The position numbers were made by a program, and so were the translations under genes. A DNA stretch of 41,088 bases, from NCBI GenBank assembly GCA_003427395.1, contig BFEA01000814.1, positions 399,855-440,942 on the forward strand, read 5' to 3'. Shown piece by piece: positions 9,403-19,900 of the stretch. The stretch is from Chara braunii (taxonomy: Eukaryota > Streptophyta > Charophyceae > Charales > Characeae). A model generated the notes under the pieces. It did not search any database. It was not told the DNA's origin and was given only the letters and a program-made list of their open reading frames with translations. How positions within the stretch are numbered: position 1 is the first letter of the stretch; every line of letters begins with the position of its first letter.

Positions 9403-10929
9403 GAGGTGATACGGCAGCCATTGTTTGGGAACAGAAGAATAACCAACTTAAGGGGTCAAATGCTGCACTGCATGGATTCCCCTTGGAAGGGATGGGTTAA
9501 AAGGGGGGTCATGAGAATCAGGGACATCTGGGACGTAAATAGGAGGGACTGGATTACAAGAGAGAGACTCAAGGAAAAATTGAGATACTGCAACAGACCA
9601 GAACAGGCAATGGAAAATCTGATAGAATGCGTCCCCCTGAACTGGTGGAAAATTTTGAGAAAAGGACCCTCACTACAAGAGTCCAATTGGGTGGCAATTA
9701 GGGGGCGCCAAGGGGAAGTGGGTAAGGTGGTGAGCTGCGACCCAACCAGACTGGTGGAGGTGGACACATTCCAAGTCGGAAATGAAAACATCCTCCAAAG
9801 GGCCGATCCAGAGTAGATACAGCTTCTCGAGAAGGATAACCTCTCGAGGATCAGGGTGCTGCAAGAGGGGGATGAGTGGGTGGCTTTCTCCCCAGACACG
9901 CCGATATCCCTCCTACCCCTGGACCCCTTGGAATGGGATTGGACGGGCACAACAAGCAGAGGCAAGCCCGGTACCGGGAGGGGCAAACCTGGCAACAAAA
10001 TGTTGCACAGCTTATCAGTCAAAGCAACATACAGACTTCTTCGGACAAAAATCAACCTGAGGGAGCTGGTGGAAGAGAGGTGGATGAAACACTTGAACAT
10101 CAGTAAGGAATCGCTAAGGGACGTGAAGTGGTTCCAGTTAACCAAAAAGAAACCCGCAAATTTGGCCTCCTTGCAATGGCAGATGGAACACCGCTGCCTA
10201 CCAACCAATAACTGGTTGATCGACAGGACAACCCTGGAGCAGAGAGGACTTGCGCTCCCCTGGTGCAGGCTATGCTCTAATGTTTTCCCATCAAGAAAAA
10301 GACATGAAACAATGGAACACATCTTCCTGCAATGCCCCGGGGCGGTTTGGCTTTGGCGCTAGTGGGACAGAGTATGGGAACAGCTAGAAACAGGGGTGCC
10401 CTGGCCATGGGACTGGAAAGCCCTGTTACTTGAAAAATGGCCTTTCGAACAGCAGGATGAATTCACCCTCAACATCTTTCAGCAAGGACGCAGGGCAGTA
10501 CTGTGGGCACTCTGGAGGCGCCGCTGCACATATGAAATGGAAGGAGTGCGGTTGGAAGGGCCATAGTTTACAGAACGCATACAACAACGGATTCACAAAC
10601 ATATAACTGCAAGATGGGAGAAACTCAAAACACAGATCGAACATATTACCACGGAGAATGAAATAAAGCAAAGGATAAAAGACTTTTGCAAAAGTTGGCT
10701 TGGGGGGGAAACGGGGGGGAGGATAGTAAAGGTGGAATGGCAAGGGGGAAACGGGGGACAGGGGGGGAGAAGGGACAACAAGATAATTATCAGAGATTAC
10801 AAGCTCCTCTTCAGTGATTGGACCAAGCTGGACGCCTCAACCCCCATGAGGCCAAGCAGTGAATTCCCGGACTTCTTTCCCCCTCCCGCCAACAGCTTGG
10901 TGGGGGTATCTTGGTATGGGGGAGAGTGA
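9403..10929 (+). pseudogene. Truncated LINE ORF2, C-terminal end
   Basis: One frame runs from the insertion point to TGA 10927-10929 with three in-frame TAGs (9814-9816, 10360-10362, 10564-10566), at least the first and third consistent with CAG decay. Recognisable parts are QPLFGN, WKGWVKRGVMRIRDIWD, and the zf-RVT-like knuckle CRLCSNVFPSRKRHETMEH followed by a downstream Cys and Trp residues. A basic, Gln/Arg-rich C-terminus follows. RT and endonuclease domains are absent, so this copy never encoded a working enzyme at this locus. Confidence 0.8.
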
Positions 10930-11258
10930 GAGAGGGCACTGTAAGATACACACACATTTCGGGGAGGGAAGGGGGGAACTAGATATCAGCTGTAGGTATC
11001 TGGCACCGGGTTCCCCACAAGGTTGCTGTTGTGGTGGGGGTAGCTTGGTATGGGGGAGAGGGAGAGAGGGCATTGTAAGACACGCATACACAAGGTTGTT
11101 GTTTTGATGTACTTAAGCACTGGTTTTCTGCTGGGGGTGGGATAAACTAGTTCTTCAGTAGTGGGATTCTGGCGCCCAGCACAGGGTGAAGAGGTTTATC
11201 CGTGGTCCACCAACCTGCACAGGGTGAAGAGGTTTATCCGTGGTCCACCAACCTGCAC
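10910..11258 (+). repeat. Direct repeats in the truncated LINE's 3' UTR
   Basis: Two sets are visible. CTTGGTATGGGGGAGAG starts two units of about 48 bp at 10911 and 11044, about 133 bp apart. A 38-bp unit starting AGGGTGAAGAGGTTTATC is perfectly tandem at 11183-11220 and 11221-11258. Tandem repeats in 3' UTRs are common in L1-like elements. They are non-coding. Confidence 0.8.
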
Positions 11259-11340
11259 TGTTTTTTTTTTCCAAACGTCCTCAAGAGCAGGCGTCCCTCT
11301 CAATCTCATTTTCTGCTATTGTTTTTTCGGTGTAAGGGAC

Positions 11341-11359
11341 GTTGGACCCGTTTTCCAAC
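11341..11359 (+). other. Conserved stem-loop in the LINE 3' region
   Basis: GTTGGACCCGTTTTCCAAC can pair 6 bp with a 7-nt loop. The short retroposon at 1321-1339 has GCTGGACCCGGTTTCCAGC: the second base pair changes from T-A to C-G, a compensatory change, while the loop is nearly constant. Shared 3' hairpins are the recognition signals of some LINE reverse transcriptases; that role is inferred here. Confidence 0.6.
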
Positions 11360-11486
11360 AGGTGACGCTCCCCACCAATAGATGGAGCCTTCCCCCGGGT
11401 GCTAGTGCTGCCTGCTCTTACCAGCAGCACCAGCACTGCAGGAAGACGTTTGGGGAAAAAAAAAAAAAAAAAAAAAAAAGCCTTAG

Positions 11487-14373
11487 TAACAGGTATTACC
11501 CAGACATCTGGTCTCAGCTTCTTCCATGCTTGAATGATAGAACGCCTGAAAGGAGACTTGGCTTGTCTCCTTTGGTACGAAAAAAACATTAGGCATGTCC
11601 ATATATCCTCGGGTCTAGGGAGATTCCATTCATTGGCTAAGAGGTGTTCAGCCAAGCATATCCAATGTGAAGAGTTTGATGAGCTGATAACTTTGATAAG
11701 CCATCTGACCAACATTGCATCATTCTGACGGTGGGGATCAAGAATACCTAGGCCAACATTTTACCGTGAAGTACATAGCATCTCCCATGCTATTTTTAAA
11801 AGAAAGGCATCTTCCTCTCCTGCGTATGGTTTCCATAAAAAAATTGCAGCACGTCTGCGAATTGCAGCATAGACTTGTTTTCCAATAGCTCTGACTGTGG
11901 CTACAAACCAAAGGAGAGCGAAGAGAGCACCATTCAAGACCAGTGCCCGACCAAATGGGGAAAGGTGAGCTGCTTTGCCCCATGTGGTCAGACGGTGCAT
12001 GGATTTCTGAAGAAGAAGGTCATCTTGATCTCCTGAGCGGTCAAGAAGTGAGACTTGTACTCCTAAGAATCTCTTCGACTGGTTGTCTGTGATCCATTTC
12101 ATGCCCCATTCTATTTCCATGTGGAATGCGGTAGGTAGAAAGTAGACCGATTTATGCGAATTAACCGAGGCTTCAGATAGTGAAGAGTAAGTGACGAGTT
12201 CTGATTTGAGTGCGTTGAGGGATAAGACTGAGTTTTCGGAGACTGCGAATAAACCGTCGGCCAGTGCCTTTACTTTCCAGTGAGTTGGTCCAATTGAAAT
12301 CCATTTGATCGATGGGTCTGTTCTGATATTGTTCAGTACCACTTTAATCTGAATAACAAACACTACTGGTGCTAGTGGGCACCATTAACGCAGGGACCGT
12401 GTCAAGGCAAACTCGTTGGATCGTCTTCCATTGATCATCACTGACGCCTTCGATGAAGTATATAATGCAGTAACCCATTTGGATATATTTGGACCAAAGC
12501 CCATTACATTGAGTGTCGTGAGGACATATGACCAGTTCACTCGGTCATATGCCTTTTCTAGATCCAGTAGGAGCACAGCTACGTTGAGATTGTCACTTTG
12601 AATGACTTCCAATGATTCTATGACCGTCACAATATTATCAAATATTGAATGGCCACAGCCGAATGCTGCTTGATCCTCTTTTAATAACGCAGGTAGATAT
12701 CTGGCTAGTCTCCTAGCTAAGATCTTAGCTAGTAGCTTATATGACACGTTGAGAACTGAAATTGGCCTCCAATTTCTAATTTTGCATCTGTCTCCTTTTT
12801 TGAAGAGGATTGAGATGACCCCTCTGCACATACTCTTGGAGAGGCTTCCACCAAGGATGTTATTGTATATTTCCACTAGGTGGTTACCTACTACGTTCCA
12901 TATAGACACATACAGTTTTGATTGTAGGCCATCGTCGCCAGGGGATTTGCCTTTTGACATCTCCCTTCGAGGGCTTCTTCGGCCTCTACGACTGTGATGG
13001 GGCGGTCCAAATCAAGCCTTCCTACCTGAGACAATCTAATCGAAGTGTTTCTCCAATGATTATTTTCCAGATGTAGATCATTAGTGACATCGGCTCCTTC
13101 GAGGCGTGACGTTAGTATATCCCGGTAGTAGATAGCAGCATACTCACACAGGTTAGTCAGTTTCCTTTGCTTTCGGCGCGTGTCTATCAAATGGATGAAG
13201 CAATTCGTTCATAGGAATAGAAGACCTCTTTGGGATCAGTTTTTGGAAAGATTCCTTGGTCATCCTATCGTATACCGCTATTTATTTTACACGCAATCGC
13301 TCGGACCAGACTTCTGAGTTGTGTGTCTGTAGTTCATCTTATTCTGTCATTAACTTTGCTCTTTCCTTGCCCCATACTTCGTTGGATACAGGGTGTTCTG
13401 ATATTCTGGACTCCTCGTACTCAATGCGACTTTTGAGAGATTTTTCCTTATTGTTTCTTTCGAAAGTGAGGATCCTCGAGTACACACTGAGAAGATTGGA
13501 AAAGATTTGAACCCCTTTGTCCCACCACTCATTCTTAGTACTGAGCTTATCCAAGGCATCCTCCCACGAAATCCAGAACTCTTTCATCCATTGGACTAGG
13601 CCCGGGTCTTTCAAGATTGTTGTGTTAAGCCGGAACAAACCTGGACCTCCAATCACTTTGTGGGTTTGAACTGTCAGGTGAACTGACTTGTGATCAGACA
13701 TTGGGTTGTTGCGTTCTCTGATCGATGTCACAACTTCCCATATTGGAGATGAAATCAAGAAATAATCCAGGCGGCGTCTGATGGTGCCCACATCTTTCCT
13801 ATTGTTTGACAACCATGTGAAGCCTTCTTTGTGTGGATGTGTCAGGCGATATGGATCAATGACGTCTAGATCAGTCATCAGTGAGATCAGAGTCGTCCTA
13901 TCCCTTGATAGCGCTGAGTCTTGTCGACTCTGAGAAAGGTCCAATGATACGTTCCAATCCCTGACCACTATTAACTGCTTACCATCTGGGATAACATACA
14001 ACAATTCATCAAAAAAGGAGGATCTTTCCCGGTAGTCTGTTGGAGCATAGATACTGACAAACAACCATTCTTGTTTTTCAAAGAAGATTTTGACCCATGC
14101 CCATCTACCCCAGAGATCAGCGTAGTAATCTATGATTTCAGCTTCTAACGATCAATGGATTAATATCGCGACGCCTCCTCTAGAACTTTGAGCGGGGGAC
14201 CATATCTGTGGGTCGTCCCACCAATTGCCTAATGCATTGATTTTATCTTCGCTGAGCTTTGTTTCTTGAATGCAGGTAAAATGAATATTATTATCATGTA
14301 TCCAGGATTTCAGCCTGTCTTTCTTGAGTTTACCTGACGAGTCCCCTATCCCACGTAAGTTCCAAGTAGCCAT
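11487..14373 (-). pseudogene. Large LINE ORF2, endonuclease and reverse transcriptase
   Basis: The ATG at 14373 starts ATWNLRGIGDS and FTCIQETKLSE, the N-terminal Asn and Glu motifs of APE-type LINE endonucleases. FVSIYAPTD, VVRDWNVSLD (normally GDWN), RRRLDYFL and SDHKSVHL complete that domain. RT follows: KSPGDDGL, NWRPISVLNVSYKLLAKILARRL, EDQAAFGCGHSI and LLLDLEKAYDRVNW (motif A Asp intact). Motif C reads LADG where YADD is usual, so the second catalytic Asp is lost. SKRFLG and W-GKAAHLSPFGR follow. Stops lie at 14152-14154, 13339-13341, 13282-13284, 12385-12387 and 11761-11763. Two compensating frameshifts lie near 13190 and 12960. The frame continues at 9402 across the nested insert. Confidence 0.88.
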
Positions 14374-14639
14374 CGTGAATTACCCATGATTGACTGTCAT
14401 GCCGTCATGCTGAGAGGAGGCAGTTGTGGCCAAGGAGCAAGCAGATTGGATTGGATGAATGGCGAGAGTAGTTTATTTTCCTTTGGTAGCTTGCCATCGA
14501 TTGATGCAAGGCATTCAGATGAGTTGAGCGGGGGAATAGTAATGCGAGATAAAAGTGGTTTCCACTTCTCGACCATCAGAGAGATTGGTAGGAGTCGCAT
14601 TCCATCCCTTTCCAGCGTGTCAATCTGCCCATCTTTGAA

Positions 14640-14953
14640 TCAAGCATCACAGATCGGGACAAAAAAATTGATTTTTTTTCCCGGGTTCATAGGGTTATCA
14701 ATTATCAATCGAGGCATGATCTCATCTGGGATACATCTAAATGCAAATTTGTTAGAAACCGCAGGACGAAGCAGATTGACAATACAGCTTGGCATCGGAG
14801 TATCAGGTGAGAGAATGTTGACCATAGTTGTAGATCCGTTGTTGTTAGAGAATGCAACAAACCACATTGCATTGTGGGCTATCGTGAGGACCAGGGGAAG
14901 GAGACATATTTCCAGATCACTTGACTGACCTCTTTCGAGAGCCAAAGGCACTC
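14640..14953 (-). pseudogene. Large LINE ORF1, C-terminal end (distal to the LTR element)
   Basis: This 104-codon frame (PLALERGQSSDLEICLLP... to VPICDA and stop at 14640) has no start of its own. It continues ORF1 from 28677: with the LTR element and one GCACTC removed, ...TSHRV runs directly into PLALERG in the same frame. A spacer of about 266 bp separates its stop from the ORF2 start at 14373, a typical LINE arrangement. No domain recognised in this tail. Confidence 0.8.
14948..14953. other. Target-site duplication of the LTR retrotransposon (left copy)
   Basis: GCACTC at 14948-14953 is repeated at 28671-28676, immediately outside TGTGACG (14954) and CGTCACA (ending 28670), which are inverted repeats of each other. 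Frame restoration in the host LINE independently supports this boundary. Confidence 0.85.
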
Positions 14954-17456
14954 TGTGACGAACTACTTCCCGAACCCGTGCTATCTTTCGTACCCTTTTT
15001 TGCTTGAATTTTTCATGTATAATACCAACCCCCTATAGAAACCCCCGTTTCGTTTTCTTGATTTCAGACGCAGCATTTTGGGCCCCCATCTCATGAAAGC
15101 TTTTTGCGATTCTCGGTTTCTGCTTTTTCATTTTTGCAATTCGAGAAATGCGTGGGAAATTACAAAGCGCCTTAGCGAACGCACTTGGAATTGGGCCCGG
15201 CAGTTGGGAACTCCGGGATGGGCGGAACATCGACGTGTCATTTTTGTGTGTGAATGTTCTTGGTCGCGTCGAAGAAAACTCTCGGAATTTTGTAGAATAC
15301 AAATAGGCTCAGGACCTTTTTTTCCCGCGTCGTCCTTTCGCGCGCGGATATGGTGATTTCAATTTTGAATTGGTTTTCGACGTAGGCAAGCTGTAACTGT
15401 TTCGGTGCCTTTTTTCTTTTTTTTGTTGACGACGCCGCGCATGCAAGCTCTCTTCTCTCTATCCCCCGCATCGTTCTCTCCCTCGCTCCTTTTCCGTCCC
15501 CTTCCCCTTCGTCCCTCCCCGTAACTGTTTTTCTCTCTCTCTCCCTCTCTCTCTCCCGCGCTGCTTTCTGCGCGCCCATTTCCCTTTCTTGATCATCTGA
15601 ATCTTGGACCCGTCTTGCGCTACCTCTCGCATTTTTTCTCTCCTCGACCCCTGAATACCGCGCACGAAGCCTGGTCGATCCTTCGATAACCCCCACTCGC
15701 CAATCAAACGCGTGGAACAATAGGATCTTCCTATTGCGCGACGAATCTGATTCGTTGAACTCTAAGTTTCAAGGGATTGATCATGGCTTCCTTGTCGCGA
15801 TCTTCTCGAAGTCTTCTCCTCCTGCTTCTATTCCATAACTTCCCCTTCGCCTTCTCCTCTTTCCATCCCCCTTCTCGCAACTATAAAATCCGCAAGCGCG
15901 CCCGCAAATCTCTCTTACGTTCTCCACTCCTAAGCCGGCTTCCGGGAAGCAGTGGCTAGGTAGAGTATTGGGTGCGAGTCGGAAAGTCCTGTCGGGCTGA
16001 CGACAGACTGGCCGGTTGCGCGCTAGATAGCCACGACGGACTGTGGGATCTAGGCGAACCGCGTCGAGCTTGCGTTGGCGGGGGGACGATCGCAGTGATG
16101 GAAGTTAGCACGTGATGGCCGGGATCGTCGGTGCGGGTATGAGGATTGATGATTGGAGTTGAGTGGTGATTGGCCTAGGGCCATGTTGGAATTCACGGCG
16201 AGTGCGCCTTGGTTGTTGCGGATCTTTGTCTTTTGGCGTGAGTGAACGGCGGCAACGCCGAACTTCCTCCTTTCAGATTTTGTTATCTCCTATCTTGATC
16301 TCTCTCTCTCTCTCTCTTTCCTCGATCTGAAAATGAGGAGATACCTTGATGATTGCCCCTCTCGTGAACGGGAATGAATCTGCATACTCTCCTAGATGAA
16401 AGAACTTCTTTCGGAACTCTTCCATTAGTTTCCTGGGTAATCTCCCCAAAACAAGGGAGTTGATCTTTTGTCTTGTGCACGATGGATGCGTGTGTATTCC
16501 TCCTGACCCATTTTCGACTTTCGGCACATGTACCATTTTCGCACCTTCCACAATGAATGCATGGATAGATAATTATTTGTCGATTTGTTTTCAATAGGAT
16601 GCTGTTCGAGAATGCAAGAGTGTTTAGATCTGTTGCGCTAGAGGCACTGCGCATGCCATCTGCCTTATGCTGCACGACATCAACATCTGGACATGGAAAT
16701 AGCTTGGGAGGAAAACAAGGCTCCCCGAAGCTCCGCACCGGAGTGGCCAATCGGATATTGGATGAATGCATGGTCCGACAGCTGGATAGGCTTCTTCTTT
16801 GCCCTGATAGAGAAAACTAATCGGAGATTGTGTTTGTGCTTTCTTTTTGATGATGTCTTGAAATATTTTGCGATTAACTGACATGTGGACTGACGAACGC
16901 CCTTCGATCGGGCGCCGGACTCCCGTACCTCCCACATCAACGTGGCCTTTTCCCTACAACGAGGAAAGGACACGTGTATGTGAGTGGGATGTGCGAGAAG
17001 CTGTCGCGCGAATCGGTGGACGATATTATTTTCCTCCGGAAAATCGTTGTTCAGGGTTCGTAGAGGCGGGGTTTGTAATCATTGATACGCATTTTCCTCT
17101 GTTCTCCTCATTGTTGCCATTTAATGAGTTGATCGTCATTCCGTGGACGACAGTAGAACCCCACTGGCCTCGCACCTTGTGCAGTGACTGCCAGCGCTCT
17201 GAGCGCTACGAATCCAGGGGCTTCNACTACCGTGTGCGGAGTGAAGACGAACATAGGGAAAGAGCCACCCGACTGCGACCCTCCACGTAAGACTNAGAAC
17301 TGGTGAGTAAACGACGCTGGGACTTTATANGGAAGCGAGACACGCGAAGCGTGCCGAAGCCTTTCAGCTCTAAACGAAGGGCCGTAGCCCGGTGGGAGGT
17401 TCGACAATATTTTCTGGATTGAATTCGTATTTCTCTCTCCTTTCGCGCTGAATCCG
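14954..17456 (+). repeat. 5' LTR (2503 bp, lacks the terminal 204 bp of the 3' LTR)
   Basis: Matches 25940-28466. The first 600 bp or so differ at about 20 positions, mostly transitions. A CT tract is 24 bp shorter than in the other copy. From about 15560 to 17448 I find no difference, and N's sit at matching positions 17225, 17295 and 17330. The match stops at AATCCG (17456), right where the primer-binding site begins. Open frames inside are identical in both copies and show no recognisable domain; a 140-codon plus frame (16868-17290) contains an N and is not claimed as a gene. Confidence 0.85.
15882..15888 (+). promoter_or_regulatory. Probable LTR TATA box
   Basis: TATAAAA in the context CGCAACTATAAAATCCGC, present identically in the 3' LTR at 26892-26898. 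If used, transcription would begin around 15910, setting the U3/R boundary there and giving a plus-strand transcript as the gag-pol orientation requires. Confidence 0.5.
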
Positions 17457-17457
17457 T

Positions 17458-17470
17458 TGGTATCAGAGCC
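17458..17470 (+). other. Primer-binding site for initiator Met tRNA
   Basis: TGGTATCAGAGCC is complementary to the 3' end of plant initiator Met tRNA (ending GGCTCTGATACCA) and lies one base after the end of the repeated LTR block. This fixes the element's orientation and the plant-type lineage. Confidence 0.85.
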
Positions 17471-17587
17471 GACACGTGTCAGTTCTGATGTAAGTAAGCC
17501 GAGTTGGCGAGAGGTAGAAGAGGCCCTCAACCCGCTCGTCAAGATCGACCAGTAACCCACTCTAGATCGAGGGCAGCTTCGCCAGCC

Positions 17588-19900
17588 ATGCCAATGGCAG
17601 ACGGTAACAGAGTGGTTGTTAGTATTCCTGCCCCCTTTTCCTTCTTTCCCAACCATACCCATCCAGAAGCTTGGTTGGAGGCCGTCGAAGCGGAAGGATA
17701 CAGCGCAGGGGATCTTCCCCGCGTTCTTACCTTACTGCTTCGCAATACTGCACATGACTGGTTCAGAAAGCACGCGTGGGTAGATTAGAATACATTCAAA
17801 CAAGCTTTCTTGACCCGATTTGATACGGTCAGTGAAGATGCCGCCTGGTACGTACTCAAAACCCGGCCACATGAACCGGGGGAGCTATTGTTCGACTTCG
17901 TAGATCGATTCCAAACCACGTTGGACAAATCCAAGCGAGATGAGAAATCCGCCCGGGATTTGTTTATCGATCATCTGCGAAGTCCGACGTTGAAAGTGAA
18001 GCTACAAAAAAAGGTTCGTCCCCAAACCCATCAGTTGTCTGCTATCATCACGAAAGCACTCGAGTTAGACCTGGCTGATACAAGGAAATACATCAGTCAG
18101 GGAGACGAACACATCACGGATACGATACAGGATGTAGCGGCTAAACGGTGATCGTGGTTGAGGGCGGTGGAGCGATTTTATCCCCACGACTTACCTAATG
18201 GGACCAGTTCCGATATCCCAGCGGCTTCTTTCTCCCCTCCTTCGTTGAATCAACCAATAGCGGCGGTTAGGACCCAAACTTCTTGCGACCCCCCTCCTTC
18301 GGCCGTAATGAACCTACATCTAGCACAAATGATCCATACTGCCACCACTAAACAGTCTGAATGGATAGGTAACTTAATCCAAATGCAGGCCGCTCACATG
18401 GAGCGGATGGAGCAGATAATGAGTAGACTAATCAAACCCAACACAGTTCCTGCTCGACCTTCCCTCGCGTACTTTCCACTCTTACCCACCCCCCCTGCGC
18501 CTGGGCTCGCACCTCAGTTCCCTCACCCGGCTAATCCAGCCGGGAAGATCGAATGTTTCAACTGCAAACAGCCCGGACATTTCGCCCGGGACTGTCCACA
18601 GCCGAAACGTAATCAACCCCCTCTAGCTGCGGTCCCTGTAGCGTTGAACCAAGGACGAGTGGCCGCATTAATAGATACGGCCCAGGGCGGAGAACATGTG
18701 GCATATGCTTCCGAGCAGCCCTCCCCCTCGATGGCAATAGCGTCGACTTCGGACGCTTCTTCCTCTGACGCCGCTGACGTGGTCGACCCCCTCGAGTACC
18801 TTCACCTTGCAGGCATGATCGGAGCAATCCGATCGGCCCATGATGATCTCGAATGGGTTGATCGTGAATCTAATTCCGGACCGCAGTTTCGGACGGGAGA
18901 AATTGATGTTTTACGAGCGCTTAAGCAATTGGATATCCGTGTTCCGATTCTGGTGGGTCATCTGCTCACCATATCTGAAGCAGCAAACGATAAACTTTTG
19001 CAGCATTGCCAGAAAAATCAAAAGCGCTTCACGTATCAGCGCGTGCAACGAATGTTGAAGAAAAAGGAAGAAGGTGAGGACGCTGCATCTCCCAAACCAG
19101 AAACCGGGGAACCCGAGCCGGAAGTAGCACGAGTAGTTGCGATTTCATTAGCAGAAAAATATAATTTCATACGAGCTCGACCGGTGTTGTGGAAAAGCGC
19201 GGAATGCGATTGTGAAGTTTGGGGCAAGCCGTTTAATGCCCTTATTGATACCGGCTCGTCCGCAGTAGCCATATCCTTAGAGACCGTCAGGAAGACGGGA
19301 CGGCTCGGATCCATCCTTCCTCAATCTGGCAAAGACCATTATGTCTCTACCGACAAGGACGCAATGAACATTGTAGGTGTCATCGAGAACGTGGCTGTAA
19401 AGGTTGGACGAGTCCACGTCCTCGTTAATTCGCTTGTAATAGATGTACATTCCTATTCTGTACTGCTAGGATTACCTTGGGCAATGGCGGTGGGTGCCCG
19501 TTTGCATTTTGACTCCAAGCAACTGATTCTCACGCAAACTGGGATGATTCGATGCCTTGATCCCGAGGAGCATTCCTCCTCGGACATCGATAGCGGAATC
19601 AGGGAACAAGAGTACGAAGAAGAAATGCCTAGTGAGGATAAATGGAAACACCTGGTCGAACTTTTCGAGCACGAAATTCCCGAAGAATTTCAAGTGCGTC
19701 CCAACACTGCCCAAAGCGTCCATATGGGTTCCGGAGACAGCGCGATTGCGCTTCCGAACACCCAGATCAGTCCTTCGGTCCTCCTCGGGAGCCCCTATTA
19801 CAAGTATCTGACTTGGCCGATGATTTGGAACCCCCTCGCACCTTATACGAGGGAGCGCTTTCCTTGCGAACGCGTTATCAACAAACGGAACAGTACTTAG
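17588..19900 (+). pseudogene. LTR element Gag and protease, two in-frame stops
   Basis: One frame from ATG 17588 (MPMADGNRVVVSIP) carries a retrotransposon Gag domain: HPEAWLEAVEAEGYS, TAHDWFRKHAW and FKQAFLTRFDT. A Pro-rich linker and the nucleic-acid-binding CCHC knuckle CFNCKQPGHFARDC (about 18554-18595) follow. After an acidic spacer comes an aspartic protease core, NALIDTGSSAVAIS (catalytic DTGS at about 19247-19258), and LLGLPWAMAVGARLHFDSKQL near its end. TAG 17786-17788 fits TGG decay and TGA 18149-18151 fits CGA decay. The frame ends with TAG at 19898-19900, while the polymerase continues in the -1 frame from about 19795. An upstream non-ATG extension to 17504 is open but unlikely. 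Confidence 0.85.

Larger units (their letters stand above)
9403..11478 (+). mobile_element. 5'-truncated LINE inserted in the large LINE's ORF2
   Basis: AGCCTTAG at 9395-9402 is repeated at 11479-11486. Between them lies a LINE tail: the end of ORF2, a 3' UTR of about 525 bp and a 24-A tail (11456-11479). The insert is opposite in orientation to its host. Removing 2,084 bp restores the host reading frame, reading ...DVWVIPVTKAEVLSQPIFENP. It is a different family from the host, since its corresponding ORF2 segment is only partly similar. It begins at almost the same ORF2 position (RQPLFGN) as the host's split point (QPIFEN), so the two homologous segments lie head to head. Confidence 0.88.

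Noticed and set aside
15238-15720. Arg/Glu-rich minus-strand frame as a gene
   Set aside because: Low-complexity translation of the CT tract; its length changes with the repeat in the other LTR.
15777-15959. Plus-strand frame with a signal-peptide-like start in the LTR (also at 26787-26969)
   Set aside because: It overlaps and precedes the likely LTR TATA box, so it would not be on the element transcript; identity between copies is explained by the LTR duplication.
16283-17290. 162-codon minus and 140-codon plus frames inside the LTRs
   Set aside because: No domain, one contains an N, and conservation between the two LTRs is not independent evidence.
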